Shown here piece after piece: positions 8,673 to 17,220 of a stretch of DNA of 64,000 bases. A program made the translations under genes and the position numbers. The DNA is from an uncultured Collinsella sp. (GTDB lineage Bacteria; Actinomycetota; Coriobacteriia; Coriobacteriales; Coriobacteriaceae): NCBI GenBank assembly GCA_958370785.1, contig CATXKN010000002.1, forward strand, positions 1 to 64,000. The letters are read 5' to 3'. The first letter of the stretch is position 1; each line of letters opens with the position of its first letter. The notes beneath the pieces are model-generated. The model did not search any database and was not told the origin of the DNA. It was given only the letters and a program-made list of their open reading frames with translations.

Positions 8673-10652
8673 ATGAATCTTCACCTTTCTCAGTCTGATG
8701 GCTTTTTGCGTGTGGCGGCGGCGTCGCCGCAGATTCGCGTGGCCGATGTCGAGGGCAATGCCGAGGTTGCGTTAGCGGCTGTTCGCGCGGCTGTCGAGCG
8801 CGGCGTTCGTGCTCTGGTGCTGCCCGAGCTCAACTTGTGCGGCTATACCGCGGCCGATCTGTTCCATAACCGCACATTACTGCATGCCTGCGAGGCTGCT
8901 TTGGTGCATATCCTCGATGAGACTCGTGAGCTGCCGATTGTCTTTACCATCGGTCTTCCCGTTGCAGTTGCCGAGAATATCTACAACTGCGCCGCCGTGT
9001 GCTGCGCGGGCGAGCTTTTGGGTCTTACGGCCAAGAAGTATCTGCCCAACTATGGCGAGTTCTACGAGCGCCGCTGGTTTGCTCCGGCGCCCGCAGATCC
9101 TGTGTGGGTCGAGTTTGCCGGTCAGGGTCCGGTTCCGCTGGGTTCGGGGCTTGTCTACCGCTGCTGTGATGAGGGTGCCGAGGATTTGGTGCTGGGCGTC
9201 GAGGTCTGTGAGGACCTGTGGGTACCTGCGCCGCCCTCGACCGAGATGGCGCTTGCCGGTGCGACGGTGATTCTCAACCCCTCCGCTTCCGACGAGATCA
9301 TCGGTAAGGCAGATTACCGCCGCAGCCTTATCTCTAATCAAAGCGCGCGCCTGTACTGCGCCTATGCCTACGCGGATGCGAGCGAGGGCGAGTCCACGAC
9401 CGACATGGTCTTTGCGGGCGAGAACCTCGTCTACGAAAACGGATCTAAGCTCGCCGCCACGAAGCTCCTCACCTGCGAGATGGCGGTGGCCGATGTCGAT
9501 CTTGACCGTCTGGTTGCCGAGCGCCGTCGCTCGACGACGTGGACGCGCGCGGACGATGCGCCGGAGGCCACGACCGTTGAGTTTTCGTTTGGGGGCGTGC
9601 TGGCAGACGAGTCTGTCCTGCGCGATGCACTTGACATTGACCGAGTCTTCCCCCGCGCGCCCTTTGTGCCGGCCGACCATGGTGACCTGGCCGAGCGTTG
9701 CGAGACCATCCTCGACCTGCAGACTGCTGGCCTCAAGACCCGCCTTGCCCACACGGGCACCAAGGCTGCGGTCATCGGCCTTTCGGGCGGCTTGGACTCC
9801 ACGCTGGCACTGCTTGTGACCGTGCGTGCCTTCGATATTCTGGGACTGCCGCGCACCGGTATCACGGCCGTGTCCATGCCCGGCTTTGGCACGACGCATC
9901 GCACCAAGTCGAACGCCGAGTCGCTCGCTCGCGACCTGGGTGTGAGCTTCCGCGAGGTTTCGATTCACGCGGCTGTGGAGCAGCACTTCAAGGACATTGA
10001 GCACGATCCGACCGTACAGGACGTGACCTACGAGAACAGCCAGGCTCGCGAGCGTACGCAGATTCTGATGGATCTGGCCAACCAGGCTGGTGGTTTTGTC
10101 ATCGGCACGGGCGACCTGTCGGAGCTGGCGCTCGGCTGGGCTACCTATAACGGCGACCACATGAGCATGTACGCCGTCAACGCGAGCGTGCCCAAGACGC
10201 TTGTGCGCCATCTGGTGCGCTATGCGGCCGATGTCTTTGGCGGGCGCATTGCCGAGGTTTTGCTCGATATCCTCGACACGCCGGTGTCCCCCGAGCTTCT
10301 GCCGCCCACGGGCGACGGCGAGATTGCGCAGAAGACTGAGGATTTGGTGGGCCCGTACGAGCTGCACGACTACTTCCTCTACTACCTGCTGCGTTTTGGC
10401 TTTGAGCCGGGCAAGATCTACCGCATGGCGCTCAAGAGCTTCGAGGGCGTCTACGACGAGGCCACCATCCACACGTGGCTGCGTACGTTCTATCGTCGCT
10501 TCTTTGCCCAGCAGTTTAAGCGCAGCTGCCTGCCCGATGGTCCCAAGGTGGGCTCGGTGACGCTCAGCCCGCGCGGCGATTGGCGTATGCCGAGTGACGC
10601 CAGCTCGCGTTTGTGGCTTGCGCAGATCGACGCGCTCAATGCAATTGACTAA
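8673..10652 (+). CDS. nadE: Glutamine-dependent NAD+ synthetase
   Basis: About 659 residues with two fused catalytic domains. The N-terminal nitrilase-fold glutaminase shows its Glu (LPELNLCGY), Lys (TAKKYLPNYGEFYERRWF) and nucleophile Cys (GVEVCEDLW). The C-terminal N-type ATP pyrophosphatase has the P-loop GLSGGLDSTLAL near residue 370. It amidates deamido-NAD+ to NAD+ with ammonia channelled from glutamine. The ATG at 8673 with GGGAGC upstream is preferred to the in-frame ATG at 8646. A TACAAT hexamer at 8619-8624 is a plausible -10 element. Confidence 0.95.
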   Translation: MNLHLSQSDGFLRVAAASPQIRVADVEGNAEVALAAVRAAVERGVRALVLPELNLCGYTAADLFHNRTLLHACEAALVHILDETRELPIVFTIGLPVAVAENIYNCAAVCCAGELLGLTAKKYLPNYGEFYERRWFAPAPADPVWVEFAGQGPVPLGSGLVYRCCDEGAEDLVLGVEVCEDLWVPAPPSTEMALAGATVILNPSASDEIIGKADYRRSLISNQSARLYCAYAYADASEGESTTDMVFAGENLVYENGSKLAATKLLTCEMAVADVDLDRLVAERRRSTTWTRADDAPEATTVEFSFGGVLADESVLRDALDIDRVFPRAPFVPADHGDLAERCETILDLQTAGLKTRLAHTGTKAAVIGLSGGLDSTLALLVTVRAFDILGLPRTGITAVSMPGFGTTHRTKSNAESLARDLGVSFREVSIHAAVEQHFKDIEHDPTVQDVTYENSQARERTQILMDLANQAGGFVIGTGDLSELALGWATYNGDHMSMYAVNASVPKTLVRHLVRYAADVFGGRIAEVLLDILDTPVSPELLPPTGDGEIAQKTEDLVGPYELHDYFLYYLLRFGFEPGKIYRMALKSFEGVYDEATIHTWLRTFYRRFFAQQFKRSCLPDGPKVGSVTLSPRGDWRMPSDASSRLWLAQIDALNAID

Positions 10653-10720
10653 GGTTGGCCAAATTGAACCAATACGGGGGTTGTAAGCGTTACACTTTTG
10701 CAATCTGATGGCCCGTATCG

Positions 10721-10752
10721 CGCGGCGCTCTTGTCGGAGCGCCGCGTTTTTT
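10721..10752 (+). terminator. Intrinsic terminator after nadE, immediately before the aminotransferase
   Basis: CGCGGCGCTC (10721-10730) pairs with GAGCGCCGCG (10737-10746), followed by six Ts. It lies only 18 bases before the next ATG, so it could also act as a leader attenuator for that gene. Confidence 0.85.
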
Positions 10753-10770
10753 ATATCGAAAGGTGGCACC

Positions 10771-11934
10771 ATGCAGGCATCGCAGCGTCTTGACCGCTTT
10801 GGCGCGGAGGTTTTCGCCTCGCTCAACAACAAGCTTCTCGCGCTGAAGGCTCAGGGCAAGACCATTTACAACATGAGCGTGGGCACGCCCGACTTTAAGC
10901 CGTACGACCACGTGGTCGAGGCGCTCACTCAAGCGGCGCAAGATCCCGAGATGTGGAAGTATGCCCTGCGCGACCTGCCCGAACTCAAGCAAGCCGTGTG
11001 CGATTACTATGAGCGTCGCTTTGGCGTTTCGGGCATTACGCCGTCTATGGTGCAGTCGTGCAACGGCACGCAGGAGGGCGTGGGCCATTTGGGCCTGGCC
11101 CTGCTCGATCCGGGTGACACCATTCTGGTTCCCGATCCGTGCTACCCGGTCTTTGAGGCGGGTGCCAAGATCGCCGATGCCAAGCTCGAATACTATCCGC
11201 TGGTTGCCGAGCATAATTACCTGCCCTATGTGGCGGGCATCGATCCCGAGGTGGCCGATCGTGCCAAGTATATGATCGTGTCGCTGCCCGCGAACCCGGT
11301 CGGCTCGGTGGGCACGCCCGAGGTCTACGAGGAGATCATCGCTTTCGCCCGCGAGCACGACCTGCTGATCGTCCATGACAACGCTTACTCTGACATCGTG
11401 TTCGACGGCGAGCCGGGCGGTAGCTTCTTGCAGTATCCCGGTGCGCTCGAGGTGGGCGTGGAGTTCTTCTCGCTTTCCAAGTCGTTTAACGTCACCGGTG
11501 CCCGCATCGGCTTTTTGGTCGGTCGCGAGGATGTGGTCTCGGCCTTTGCCAAGCTGCGCGGCCAGATCGACTTCGGTATGTTCTTCCCGATCCAGAAGGC
11601 CGCCATCGCCTGCCTGAACGGTCCGCGCGATGAGGTCGAGGCGCAGCGTCTGAAGTACCAGGAGCGCCGCGATGCCCTGTGCGACGGTCTTGAGGGCCTG
11701 GGCTGGGAGCGCCCCAACGCGCATGGCTCTATGTTTGTGTGGGCCAAGCTTCCCGGTGGCCGCACCGATTCCATGGCGTTTTGCGAGGAGCTCATGGAGA
11801 AGGCCGGAGTCGTCGTGACACCGGGCGCGAGCTTTGGCCCTTCGGGTGAGGGTCACGTGCGCATGGCGCTGGTGCTGCCGCCCGATCAGATCGCTTTGGC
11901 TGTTGAGGCTATTCGCGAGGCGGGCCTGTATTAG
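10771..11934 (+). CDS. Class I/II PLP-dependent aminotransferase
   Basis: 387 residues, fold type I. The Schiff-base lysine is in SLSKSFN near residue 234 with the following TGARIGFLVG phosphate-binding stretch, and the conserved PANPVG and HDNAYSDI motifs are present. The sequence is close to the LL-DAP aminotransferase / alanine aminotransferase-like subgroup. Because the window encodes the N-acetyl branch of DAP synthesis, which needs an N-acetyl-DAP aminotransferase, this enzyme is a candidate for that missing step, but its location 4 kb from the lysine operon gives no direct support. The ATG at 10771 follows AAAGGTGG. Confidence 0.88.
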   Translation: MQASQRLDRFGAEVFASLNNKLLALKAQGKTIYNMSVGTPDFKPYDHVVEALTQAAQDPEMWKYALRDLPELKQAVCDYYERRFGVSGITPSMVQSCNGTQEGVGHLGLALLDPGDTILVPDPCYPVFEAGAKIADAKLEYYPLVAEHNYLPYVAGIDPEVADRAKYMIVSLPANPVGSVGTPEVYEEIIAFAREHDLLIVHDNAYSDIVFDGEPGGSFLQYPGALEVGVEFFSLSKSFNVTGARIGFLVGREDVVSAFAKLRGQIDFGMFFPIQKAAIACLNGPRDEVEAQRLKYQERRDALCDGLEGLGWERPNAHGSMFVWAKLPGGRTDSMAFCEELMEKAGVVVTPGASFGPSGEGHVRMALVLPPDQIALAVEAIREAGLY

Positions 11935-12078
11935 AAACCTATTTCGACTCGTCAATAGCTCGAAACCGATTTCGTGCAGTTATTTTACGAATCCTGCAAA
12001 TAATTTCGGTAAACGGTCGATATTTGGCTGCGAATAGGAGCATAATCAAAGTCCCGATTGGATGTATTGGGATTACGG

Positions 12079-12109
12079 CAAGCCGCTCGGGTCGTTCCCG
12101 GGCGGCTTG
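12079..12109 (+). terminator. Leader hairpin directly upstream of ldh
   Basis: CAAGCCGCTCGGG (12079-12091) pairs with CCCGGGCGGCTTG (12097-12109) with one G-T pair, followed by TTTG. It ends 26 bases before the ldh ATG. Confidence 0.6.
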
Positions 12110-12135
12110 TTTGTGGAGTGAGATGGGAGTTTCTA

Positions 12136-13086
12136 ATGGTTAACGAGAAGAAGGTCGCTATTGTCGGCTGCGGTTTCGTCGGTTCGTCTTCGGCGTTCGC
12201 GCTGATGCAGAGTGGTCTGTTCTCCGAGATGGTCCTCATCGACGTGGACAAGAACCGCGCCGAGGGTGAGGCCCTGGATATCGCGCACGGCATGACGTTT
12301 GCCGAGCCGATGAAGATCTATGCCGGCGATTATTCCGATGTCGCCGACGCTGCCATGATCGTCGTCACCGCTGGCGCTGCCCAGAAGCCCGGTGAGACCC
12401 GTCTGGACCTGGTCAACAAGAACGTCAGCATCTTTAAGTCCATTATTCCCGAGATTAAGAAGTCCGGCTTCGACGGCATTCTGCTCATCGTCTCCAACCC
12501 GGTCGACGTTCTGACCTACGCCGCCATCAAGATGTCCGGCCTGCCCGAGGGCCACGTCATCGGCTCCGGCACCGTGCTCGACACCGGCCGTCTGCAGCAG
12601 ATGCTCGGCGCTCACGTCGAGGTTGACCCGCGCGACGTTCAGGCCTATGTCATGGGTGAGCACGGCGACTCCGAGTTTGTCGCTTGGTCCAGCGCTCAGG
12701 TTGCCGGCGTGCCGCTGAACACCTTCTGCGAGCTTCACGGTCACCTGGAGCATGAGGCTGCCGAGAAGCGCATCGCCGAGGACGTCAAGAACTCCGCCTA
12801 CACCATCATCGAGAAGAAGCACGCCACCTACTATGGCGTCGCCATGGCCGTCAAGCGCATCTGCACCGCCGTCATGCGCGATGAGCAGACCGTTCTGCCC
12901 GTCTCCTCGCTCATGGTGGGCGAGTATGGCCTGTCCGATCTTGCCATCTCCATGCCGACCGTCGTTGGTCGCGACGGCGTCGTCTGCCGCGTCCCCGTGC
13001 CGCTGGACGATGACGAGCAGCATGAGCTCACCGCCTCTGCCAAGGCCCTCAAGGACATCATCGACAGCGTCGACTTCTCCTGCTAA
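12136..13086 (+). CDS. ldh: L-lactate dehydrogenase
   Basis: 316 residues. The NAD-binding Rossmann motif GCGFVGSSSAF begins near residue 10, the substrate-orienting loop has KPGETRLDLV, and the catalytic His lies in GEHGDSE with DPRDVQAYVMGEHG before it. It reduces pyruvate to L-lactate and regenerates NAD+ during fermentation. The start at 12136 is set by GGGAG 7 bases upstream; the in-frame codons before it overlap the leader hairpin. Codon use is strongly C-ending, as in highly expressed genes. Malate dehydrogenase is less likely given the LDH-type active-site text. Confidence 0.93.
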   Translation: MVNEKKVAIVGCGFVGSSSAFALMQSGLFSEMVLIDVDKNRAEGEALDIAHGMTFAEPMKIYAGDYSDVADAAMIVVTAGAAQKPGETRLDLVNKNVSIFKSIIPEIKKSGFDGILLIVSNPVDVLTYAAIKMSGLPEGHVIGSGTVLDTGRLQQMLGAHVEVDPRDVQAYVMGEHGDSEFVAWSSAQVAGVPLNTFCELHGHLEHEAAEKRIAEDVKNSAYTIIEKKHATYYGVAMAVKRICTAVMRDEQTVLPVSSLMVGEYGLSDLAISMPTVVGRDGVVCRVPVPLDDDEQHELTASAKALKDIIDSVDFSC

Positions 13087-13117
13087 ATCAAGCTCGCTAG
13101 AGCGAAAAGCTACAATG

Positions 13118-13153
13118 AAGGCGTCCGGGTCCACACGGCCCGGGCGCCTTTTT
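13118..13153 (+). terminator. Intrinsic terminator of ldh
   Basis: AAGGCGTCCGGG (13118-13129) pairs with CCCGGGCGCCTT (13139-13150) with one G-T pair, followed by a T-run. It begins 32 bases after the ldh stop codon. Confidence 0.85.
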
Positions 13154-13183
13154 GGTGCAAAGTAACCTGACCCCAATGCACCA
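13153..13183 (+). repeat. REP-like hairpin unit (first of a flanking pair)
   Basis: TGGTGCA and TGCACCA enclose AAGTAACCTGACCCCAA. The same design, TGGTGCA-AAG-ACCTG-CCCC-TGCACCA, recurs at 14364-14397, so the two units bracket the 13201-14361 gene. Confidence 0.65.
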
Positions 13184-13200
13184 TAGTTGATGGGAGGGCC

Positions 13201-14361
13201 ATGTCGGATTCGCCTAATTTTTTGACCTATGCCCAGACGGCGTTTGATTCGTTTGAGGAGCGGCCGTTCTGCGCGGTGGATAGCCTGGTCTTTGCGTGGT
13301 TGTCCTATTTGCGTTTGCCGGGTGATATGGCGGAGCTGACGAACTGGCAGGGCCTAGACGTACGCGAGCTGCTGCGTGCCGAGTGCTACCGGGACATGAT
13401 TGACGACTTGTGGGACCCAGAGGGGAGCAGGGCCTTGTTGGAGGCCGTGGCAGCAAGCCCTCGCTACCGTGGCGTGCACGTTTGCGGCTATCGTGCCGTG
13501 AGCGATGTGGTGGCGACAGAGCAGTTTGCAGCCATGACGTTCCGGTTTCCGGCGGGGTTTAGTTATCTTTCCTTCCGGGGGACCGACAGCACGATTGTGG
13601 GCTGGAAAGAGGACTTTAACATGGCGTTCCGGTGTCCTGTGCCGGCCCAGGAATCCGCGGTGCGTTATGTGGACGAGGCGGCGGATGCGATTGACGGACA
13701 GCTTTTGTGCGGAGGTCATTCCAAGGGTGGAAACCTTGCGGTGTACGGTGCGGCGATGTGCTCCGATGTCGCCCGTGAGCGAATCGAACGGGCATATTCC
13801 CATGATGGTCCGGGCTTCGTCGAGGAGTTTCTGAACGGAAACGCCTTTGCTGATCTTTCCGGTCGAATCGACAAGACGCTACCTCGGTCGTCGATCTTTG
13901 GCATGATGTTCGAGACGCAGGAGGACTATGCCATCGTTGAGAGCACCGAGTTCAGCCTGCTGCAGCACAATCCCTTTAGCTGGGTGGTTGATGGCCACGA
14001 CTTCGTGTACTGCGAGCGTCTGTCCGCCGGCGCTCGATACGTTGATGGCTCCATTCGCGAGATGCTGCTTGCAGTGTCGCCTAGCGAGCGCGAGCGTTTT
14101 GTAGATGCGTTGTTCTCCGTGTTTGAGGCTACGGGTGCTGAGCGGTTTGCGGATATCGCCGGGAATCTGCGCGAGAGTCTACCCGTGATGCTCCAGGCTG
14201 CGCAAGGCTTTGACAAGGATACGCGACGCTTTGTCTCGCAGACTATCGTGGCAATCCTTAAATGCGCACTGCTGCCCAAACGACCCCAGATCGACATGCC
14301 CGCTGCCGGCAAGAGTTTGGCAGAACAGCTCGAGGCTTGGCAGTCCGAGCTCCTGCGCTAG
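13201..14361 (+). CDS. DUF2974 / Mbeg1-like alpha/beta hydrolase
   Basis: 386 residues. The nucleophile elbow GGHSKGGNLA near residue 177 is the lipase-like GxSxG, preceded by FRGTDSTIVGWKEDFNM and followed by SHDGPGF, all typical of the DUF2974 family. This family is related to class 3 lipases and its substrates are unknown. No signal peptide or membrane segment is visible. A good GGGAGGG site precedes the ATG. REP-like hairpins sit 18 bases before the start and 3 bases after the stop, suggesting that the gene may have moved or expanded as a cassette. Confidence 0.82.
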   Translation: MSDSPNFLTYAQTAFDSFEERPFCAVDSLVFAWLSYLRLPGDMAELTNWQGLDVRELLRAECYRDMIDDLWDPEGSRALLEAVAASPRYRGVHVCGYRAVSDVVATEQFAAMTFRFPAGFSYLSFRGTDSTIVGWKEDFNMAFRCPVPAQESAVRYVDEAADAIDGQLLCGGHSKGGNLAVYGAAMCSDVARERIERAYSHDGPGFVEEFLNGNAFADLSGRIDKTLPRSSIFGMMFETQEDYAIVESTEFSLLQHNPFSWVVDGHDFVYCERLSAGARYVDGSIREMLLAVSPSERERFVDALFSVFEATGAERFADIAGNLRESLPVMLQAAQGFDKDTRRFVSQTIVAILKCALLPKRPQIDMPAAGKSLAEQLEAWQSELLR

Positions 14362-14363
14362 CC

Positions 14364-14397
14364 ATTGGTGCAAAGCACCTGTCCCCGATGCACCAAT
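14364..14397 (+). repeat. REP-like hairpin unit (second of a flanking pair)
   Basis: ATTGGTGCA and TGCACCAAT enclose AAGCACCTGTCCCCGA. It has the same orientation and loop text as the unit at 13153-13183. Confidence 0.65.
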
Positions 14398-14471
14398 CTT
14401 CGATGCGTCTGGGGCGGGCTCGACCGCTATACTGGTTCGTGCCGAAATCGATCTAGAACGGAATGCCGTAT

Positions 14472-15476
14472 ATGAAAATCAATCACGCGATTCTGCATAT
14501 CCTGGACTTTGACTCTGCCGTCAACGTTATGAGCCAGCGCGAGCTCGATATCGAAAGCCGTACCGTGCGCAACTTCGTGACCACACATCTGCGCCGCGCG
14601 CGCACCTCGGCCGACAATAAACGCGCCACGTTTGCCGAGAACTCCGCATTCGGTGGCGAGCTCAAGGGCTATTTCTTTGGCGAGCGCGAGTTCGTGGACC
14701 TGTCGCAGCAGATTGCGGAGTTTATCTCCTCCGAGCTCACCAAGGCAGAGAAAGCCGAGTCCACCGACGTGCTCGTGGCCGATTTTGACGACGATGAGGA
14801 TGCTCGCTGGTTTGCCGTGATGCTGCTGGGCTCCAAGCAGGCTTTTATGCACGAAGTGGGCCGCGAGGAGGGGGAGGTGCGCAACGACATCGCGCGCCAC
14901 TACGCCATTCTGCCGAACCCCTCGCAAAAGGTGCCGAGCTATGCCATCGTGCGTGCGAGCACCATGGAGATAGGTTACGTGGACAAGAAGCGCAAGATTG
15001 CCGGTGAGGACCGTATGCTTATCCCCGATGGCCTGCTGCAGTGCGACACGGGCGTATCGGGCAAGGAGGTCATCGACACCGTGACGCGTGTGGTCGAGGA
15101 AGTCGCCGAGGAGCACGGTGCCAATACGGCCGTGGCGCTCGCCAAGGTTAAGGCTGCCGTCGCCGAGAAAGTCGAGGATGACGAGGAGCTGCCGCCTTGG
15201 GATATCGTCGATGAGGTCTTTGAGGACGAACCGGTTATCAAGGAGAGCGTGCGCGCGGCACTGACTGAGGAGAAGGTGCCTGAGCGTGTGCCCGTGGAGC
15301 GCAAGCAGGTCGAACGCGCGGCGGTGCGCAATCATAAGATCCGTACCGACACGGGTATCGAGATCAGCTTCCCGGCCGAGATGGGTTCGAACTCCGAGTA
15401 CATCGAGTTCGTCAACGAGCCCAACGGCCTCATTTCCATCGAGCTCAAAAATATCGGGTCAATTGAGAATCGATAA
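14472..15476 (+). CDS. Nucleoid-associated protein, NdpA/YejK family
   Basis: About 334 residues. The opening MKINHAILHILDFDS is the usual N-terminus of this family, which favours the ATG at 14472 over 14463. The middle part (FAVMLLGSKQAFMHEVG, ILPNPSQKVPSYAIV) and the C-terminal DTGIEISFPAEM match the two-lobed 37-kDa nucleoid-associated family. These proteins coat DNA; their precise role is unclear. An acidic stretch near residues 235-260 (EKVEDDEELPPWDIVDEVFEDE) lies between the lobes. The ribosome binding site is weak. Confidence 0.82.
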   Translation: MKINHAILHILDFDSAVNVMSQRELDIESRTVRNFVTTHLRRARTSADNKRATFAENSAFGGELKGYFFGEREFVDLSQQIAEFISSELTKAEKAESTDVLVADFDDDEDARWFAVMLLGSKQAFMHEVGREEGEVRNDIARHYAILPNPSQKVPSYAIVRASTMEIGYVDKKRKIAGEDRMLIPDGLLQCDTGVSGKEVIDTVTRVVEEVAEEHGANTAVALAKVKAAVAEKVEDDEELPPWDIVDEVFEDEPVIKESVRAALTEEKVPERVPVERKQVERAAVRNHKIRTDTGIEISFPAEMGSNSEYIEFVNEPNGLISIELKNIGSIENR

Positions 15477-15502
15477 ACTGCGCTTGAACTGCAGGCAAAG
15501 CA

Positions 15503-15537
15503 AAGGCCGAAGCCCCAATGGAGCTTCGGCCTTTTTG
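15503..15537 (+). terminator. Intrinsic terminator of the nucleoid-associated protein gene
   Basis: AAGGCCGAAGC (15503-15513) pairs with GCTTCGGCCTT (15523-15533), followed by a T-run. Confidence 0.88.
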
Positions 15538-15571
15538 TTTAGGGATGAAGTACCCCGCAGGTTGAGCATAA

Positions 15572-15718
15572 GTCAGCGAAAACGCCCCTAGGCGAGCAAG
15601 GTGACGTGAAAGAGGAGGGCATTGACCTTCTGGTCATGCCCGACGATTGAACGTCAGATTGCCGCTTAGGGGCGTTTGCAGCGTCGAGCCGTTACGCGGT
15701 TTGGTAAAACCGCGTAAC
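15572..15718 (-). repeat. Palindromic repeat family 1, copy A (147 bases)
   Basis: Two stem-loops: 15691-15718 (12-base-pair stem, GTTACGCGGTTT with its complement) and a long stem from about 15579 to 15676 (AAACGCCCCTA...TAGGGGCGTTT) with an inner stem TGACGT/ACGTCA, the conserved strings GAAAGAG and CGACGATTGAA, and a terminal hairpin GGGCAT/ATGCCC. It is inverted relative to the 147-base copy at 36644-36790. Stem bases differ between copies in a compensatory way. Confidence 0.85.
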
Positions 15719-15720
15719 TA

Positions 15721-16440
15721 TTAAAGCTTGCGCAGGCCCTCTTCGAGGCCAGTCTTGCTGTCGGTCTTCTCGTCGCGCATCTTGATGACGCGGGCGGGGA
15801 CACCGGCCACGACGGCACCGGCGGGGACGTCCTCGACGCACACGGCGCCGGCGGCAACGACGGCGCCCTTACCCACGTGCACGCCCTCCAGGACCACGGC
15901 GTTGGCGCCGATCATGACATCGTCTTCGATGATGACGGGCGTGGCGCTGGCGGGCTCCACGACGCCTGCCAGCACGGTGCCGGCGCCAATGTGGCAGTTC
16001 TTACCCACGGTGGCGCGGCCGCCCAGCACGGCGCCCATGTCGATCATGGAACCCTCGCCAATGACGGAGCCGATGTTGATGATGGCACCCATCATGATGA
16101 CGGCGCGATCGCCGATCTCGACGCGGTCACGGATGATTGCGCCCGGCTCGATGCGGGCGTTGATGCCCTTGAGGTCGAGCATGGGCACGGCGGAGTTGCG
16201 GCAGTCGTTCTCTACGTCGTAGTAGTCGATGGAGTCGGCGTTGGCGTCGAGGATTGCCTTGAGTTCATCCCAGTCACCAAAGACGGTCTTGCCACGACGA
16301 CCGCCGTAGACGTGCGCATTGCCCCACTGGACCTTCTTGCCCGGCTTTTCGCGCACGTACAGTTTGACGGGCGTTTTCTTGGGCGCGGTGGCGATGTAAT
16401 TGATAATCTCCTGGGCATCCATCTCGGCTGCGTTGCTCAT
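15721..16440 (-). CDS. dapH: 2,3,4,5-tetrahydropyridine-2,6-dicarboxylate N-acetyltransferase
   Basis: 239 residues: an N-terminal helical domain (DAQEIINYIATAPKKTPVKLYVR) followed by a left-handed beta-helix of hexapeptide repeats (residues about 90-220; INIGSVIGEGSMIDMGAVLGGRATVGKNCHIGAGTVLAG). The N-terminal domain and length match the acetyl-transferring DapH of Firmicutes rather than the longer succinyl-transferring DapD. It acetylates tetrahydrodipicolinate with acetyl-CoA, committing the pathway to the N-acetyl branch, consistent with the M20 deacetylase at 19902. Last gene of the leftward lysine operon, 39 bases after dapB, with GGAGAAAC upstream. Confidence 0.92.
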   Translation of the reverse strand: MSNAAEMDAQEIINYIATAPKKTPVKLYVREKPGKKVQWGNAHVYGGRRGKTVFGDWDELKAILDANADSIDYYDVENDCRNSAVPMLDLKGINARIEPGAIIRDRVEIGDRAVIMMGAIINIGSVIGEGSMIDMGAVLGGRATVGKNCHIGAGTVLAGVVEPASATPVIIEDDVMIGANAVVLEGVHVGKGAVVAAGAVCVEDVPAGAVVAGVPARVIKMRDEKTDSKTGLEEGLRKL

Positions 16441-16479
16441 ATGCTGTTTCTCCTTTGCGTGGGTGCGGTAGATACCTGG

Positions 16480-17220
16480 TTAGGCAAACATGACCTGGTC
16501 GAACGTATAGAAGCCAGGCTCGTGGGTGACGAGCTTTTGAGCGGCGGCCAGGGCGCCGTTGACAAAGATCTGGCGGCTCGTGGCGCGATGGCTAAGCGTG
16601 ACTTCCTCGTCCTGGCCGAAAAAGCTTACCTCGTGCACGCCGGCGACGGTGCCGCCGCGCAGCGAGTGCATGCCGATTTCCTTGGGATCGCGAGCGCCGC
16701 ACATGCCCTCGCGACCGTAGACAGGATGATAGCCAGCCTCAGGCTCGGCCTCGACTACAGCGTCGAGTAGCAGCTTGGCGGTGCCGCTGGGGGCGTCGAC
16801 CTTTTGGTTGTGGTGCGTCTCGACAATCTCGCAGTCAAAGCCGGGCAGCTCGCGTGTGGCCTGTGCTACCAGATGACGCAGGGCTGCGATACCGATGGAG
16901 TAATTGCCGGAGTGCATGACACGGGCGTTCTGACCCAGCTCGCGCAGGCGATCCATCTGCTCGGGTGTGTAGCCCGTGGTGCCCGAGACCAACGCCGCAC
17001 CCGTGCGCTCGACATAGGCGACGACGGCATCGAAGGTCACGACGTTCGAGAAGTCGATGATGACGTCGGCGGCTGGTGCGTTCTCGAGCTTGCTCAAATC
17101 GAAGCCAATCTGGGCCACGATATCAAAAACGGGCTGCCCAGTGGCATCAACGGTGCCCTCGGCGGTAGTGTGGATGAGCGAGCCCATGCGGCCCGTTCCC
17201 ATAATGACGGTCTTAATCAA
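16480..17220 (-). CDS. dapB: 4-hydroxy-tetrahydrodipicolinate reductase
   Basis: About 246 residues. The N-terminal dinucleotide-binding motif VIMGTGRMGSLI and the catalytic signature ETHHNQKVDAPSGTA near residue 140 identify DapB, which reduces HTPA to tetrahydrodipicolinate with NAD(P)H. The start is a TTG at 17220: an AAGGGAG site lies 9 bases upstream of it, whereas the earlier TTG at 17227-17229 abuts that site. The start overlaps the end of the lysA-dapA gene by 8 bases, indicating translational coupling. Confidence 0.92.
   Translation of the reverse strand: MIKTVIMGTGRMGSLIHTTAEGTVDATGQPVFDIVAQIGFDLSKLENAPAADVIIDFSNVVTFDAVVAYVERTGAALVSGTTGYTPEQMDRLRELGQNARVMHSGNYSIGIAALRHLVAQATRELPGFDCEIVETHHNQKVDAPSGTAKLLLDAVVEAEPEAGYHPVYGREGMCGARDPKEIGMHSLRGGTVAGVHEVSFFGQDEEVTLSHRATSRQIFVNGALAAAQKLVTHEPGFYTFDQVMFA

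Noticed and set aside
8877..10832. A 651-codon frame antisense to nadE
   Set aside because: The product has no recognisable domain and mirrors the NAD synthetase gene; an artefact of codon bias.
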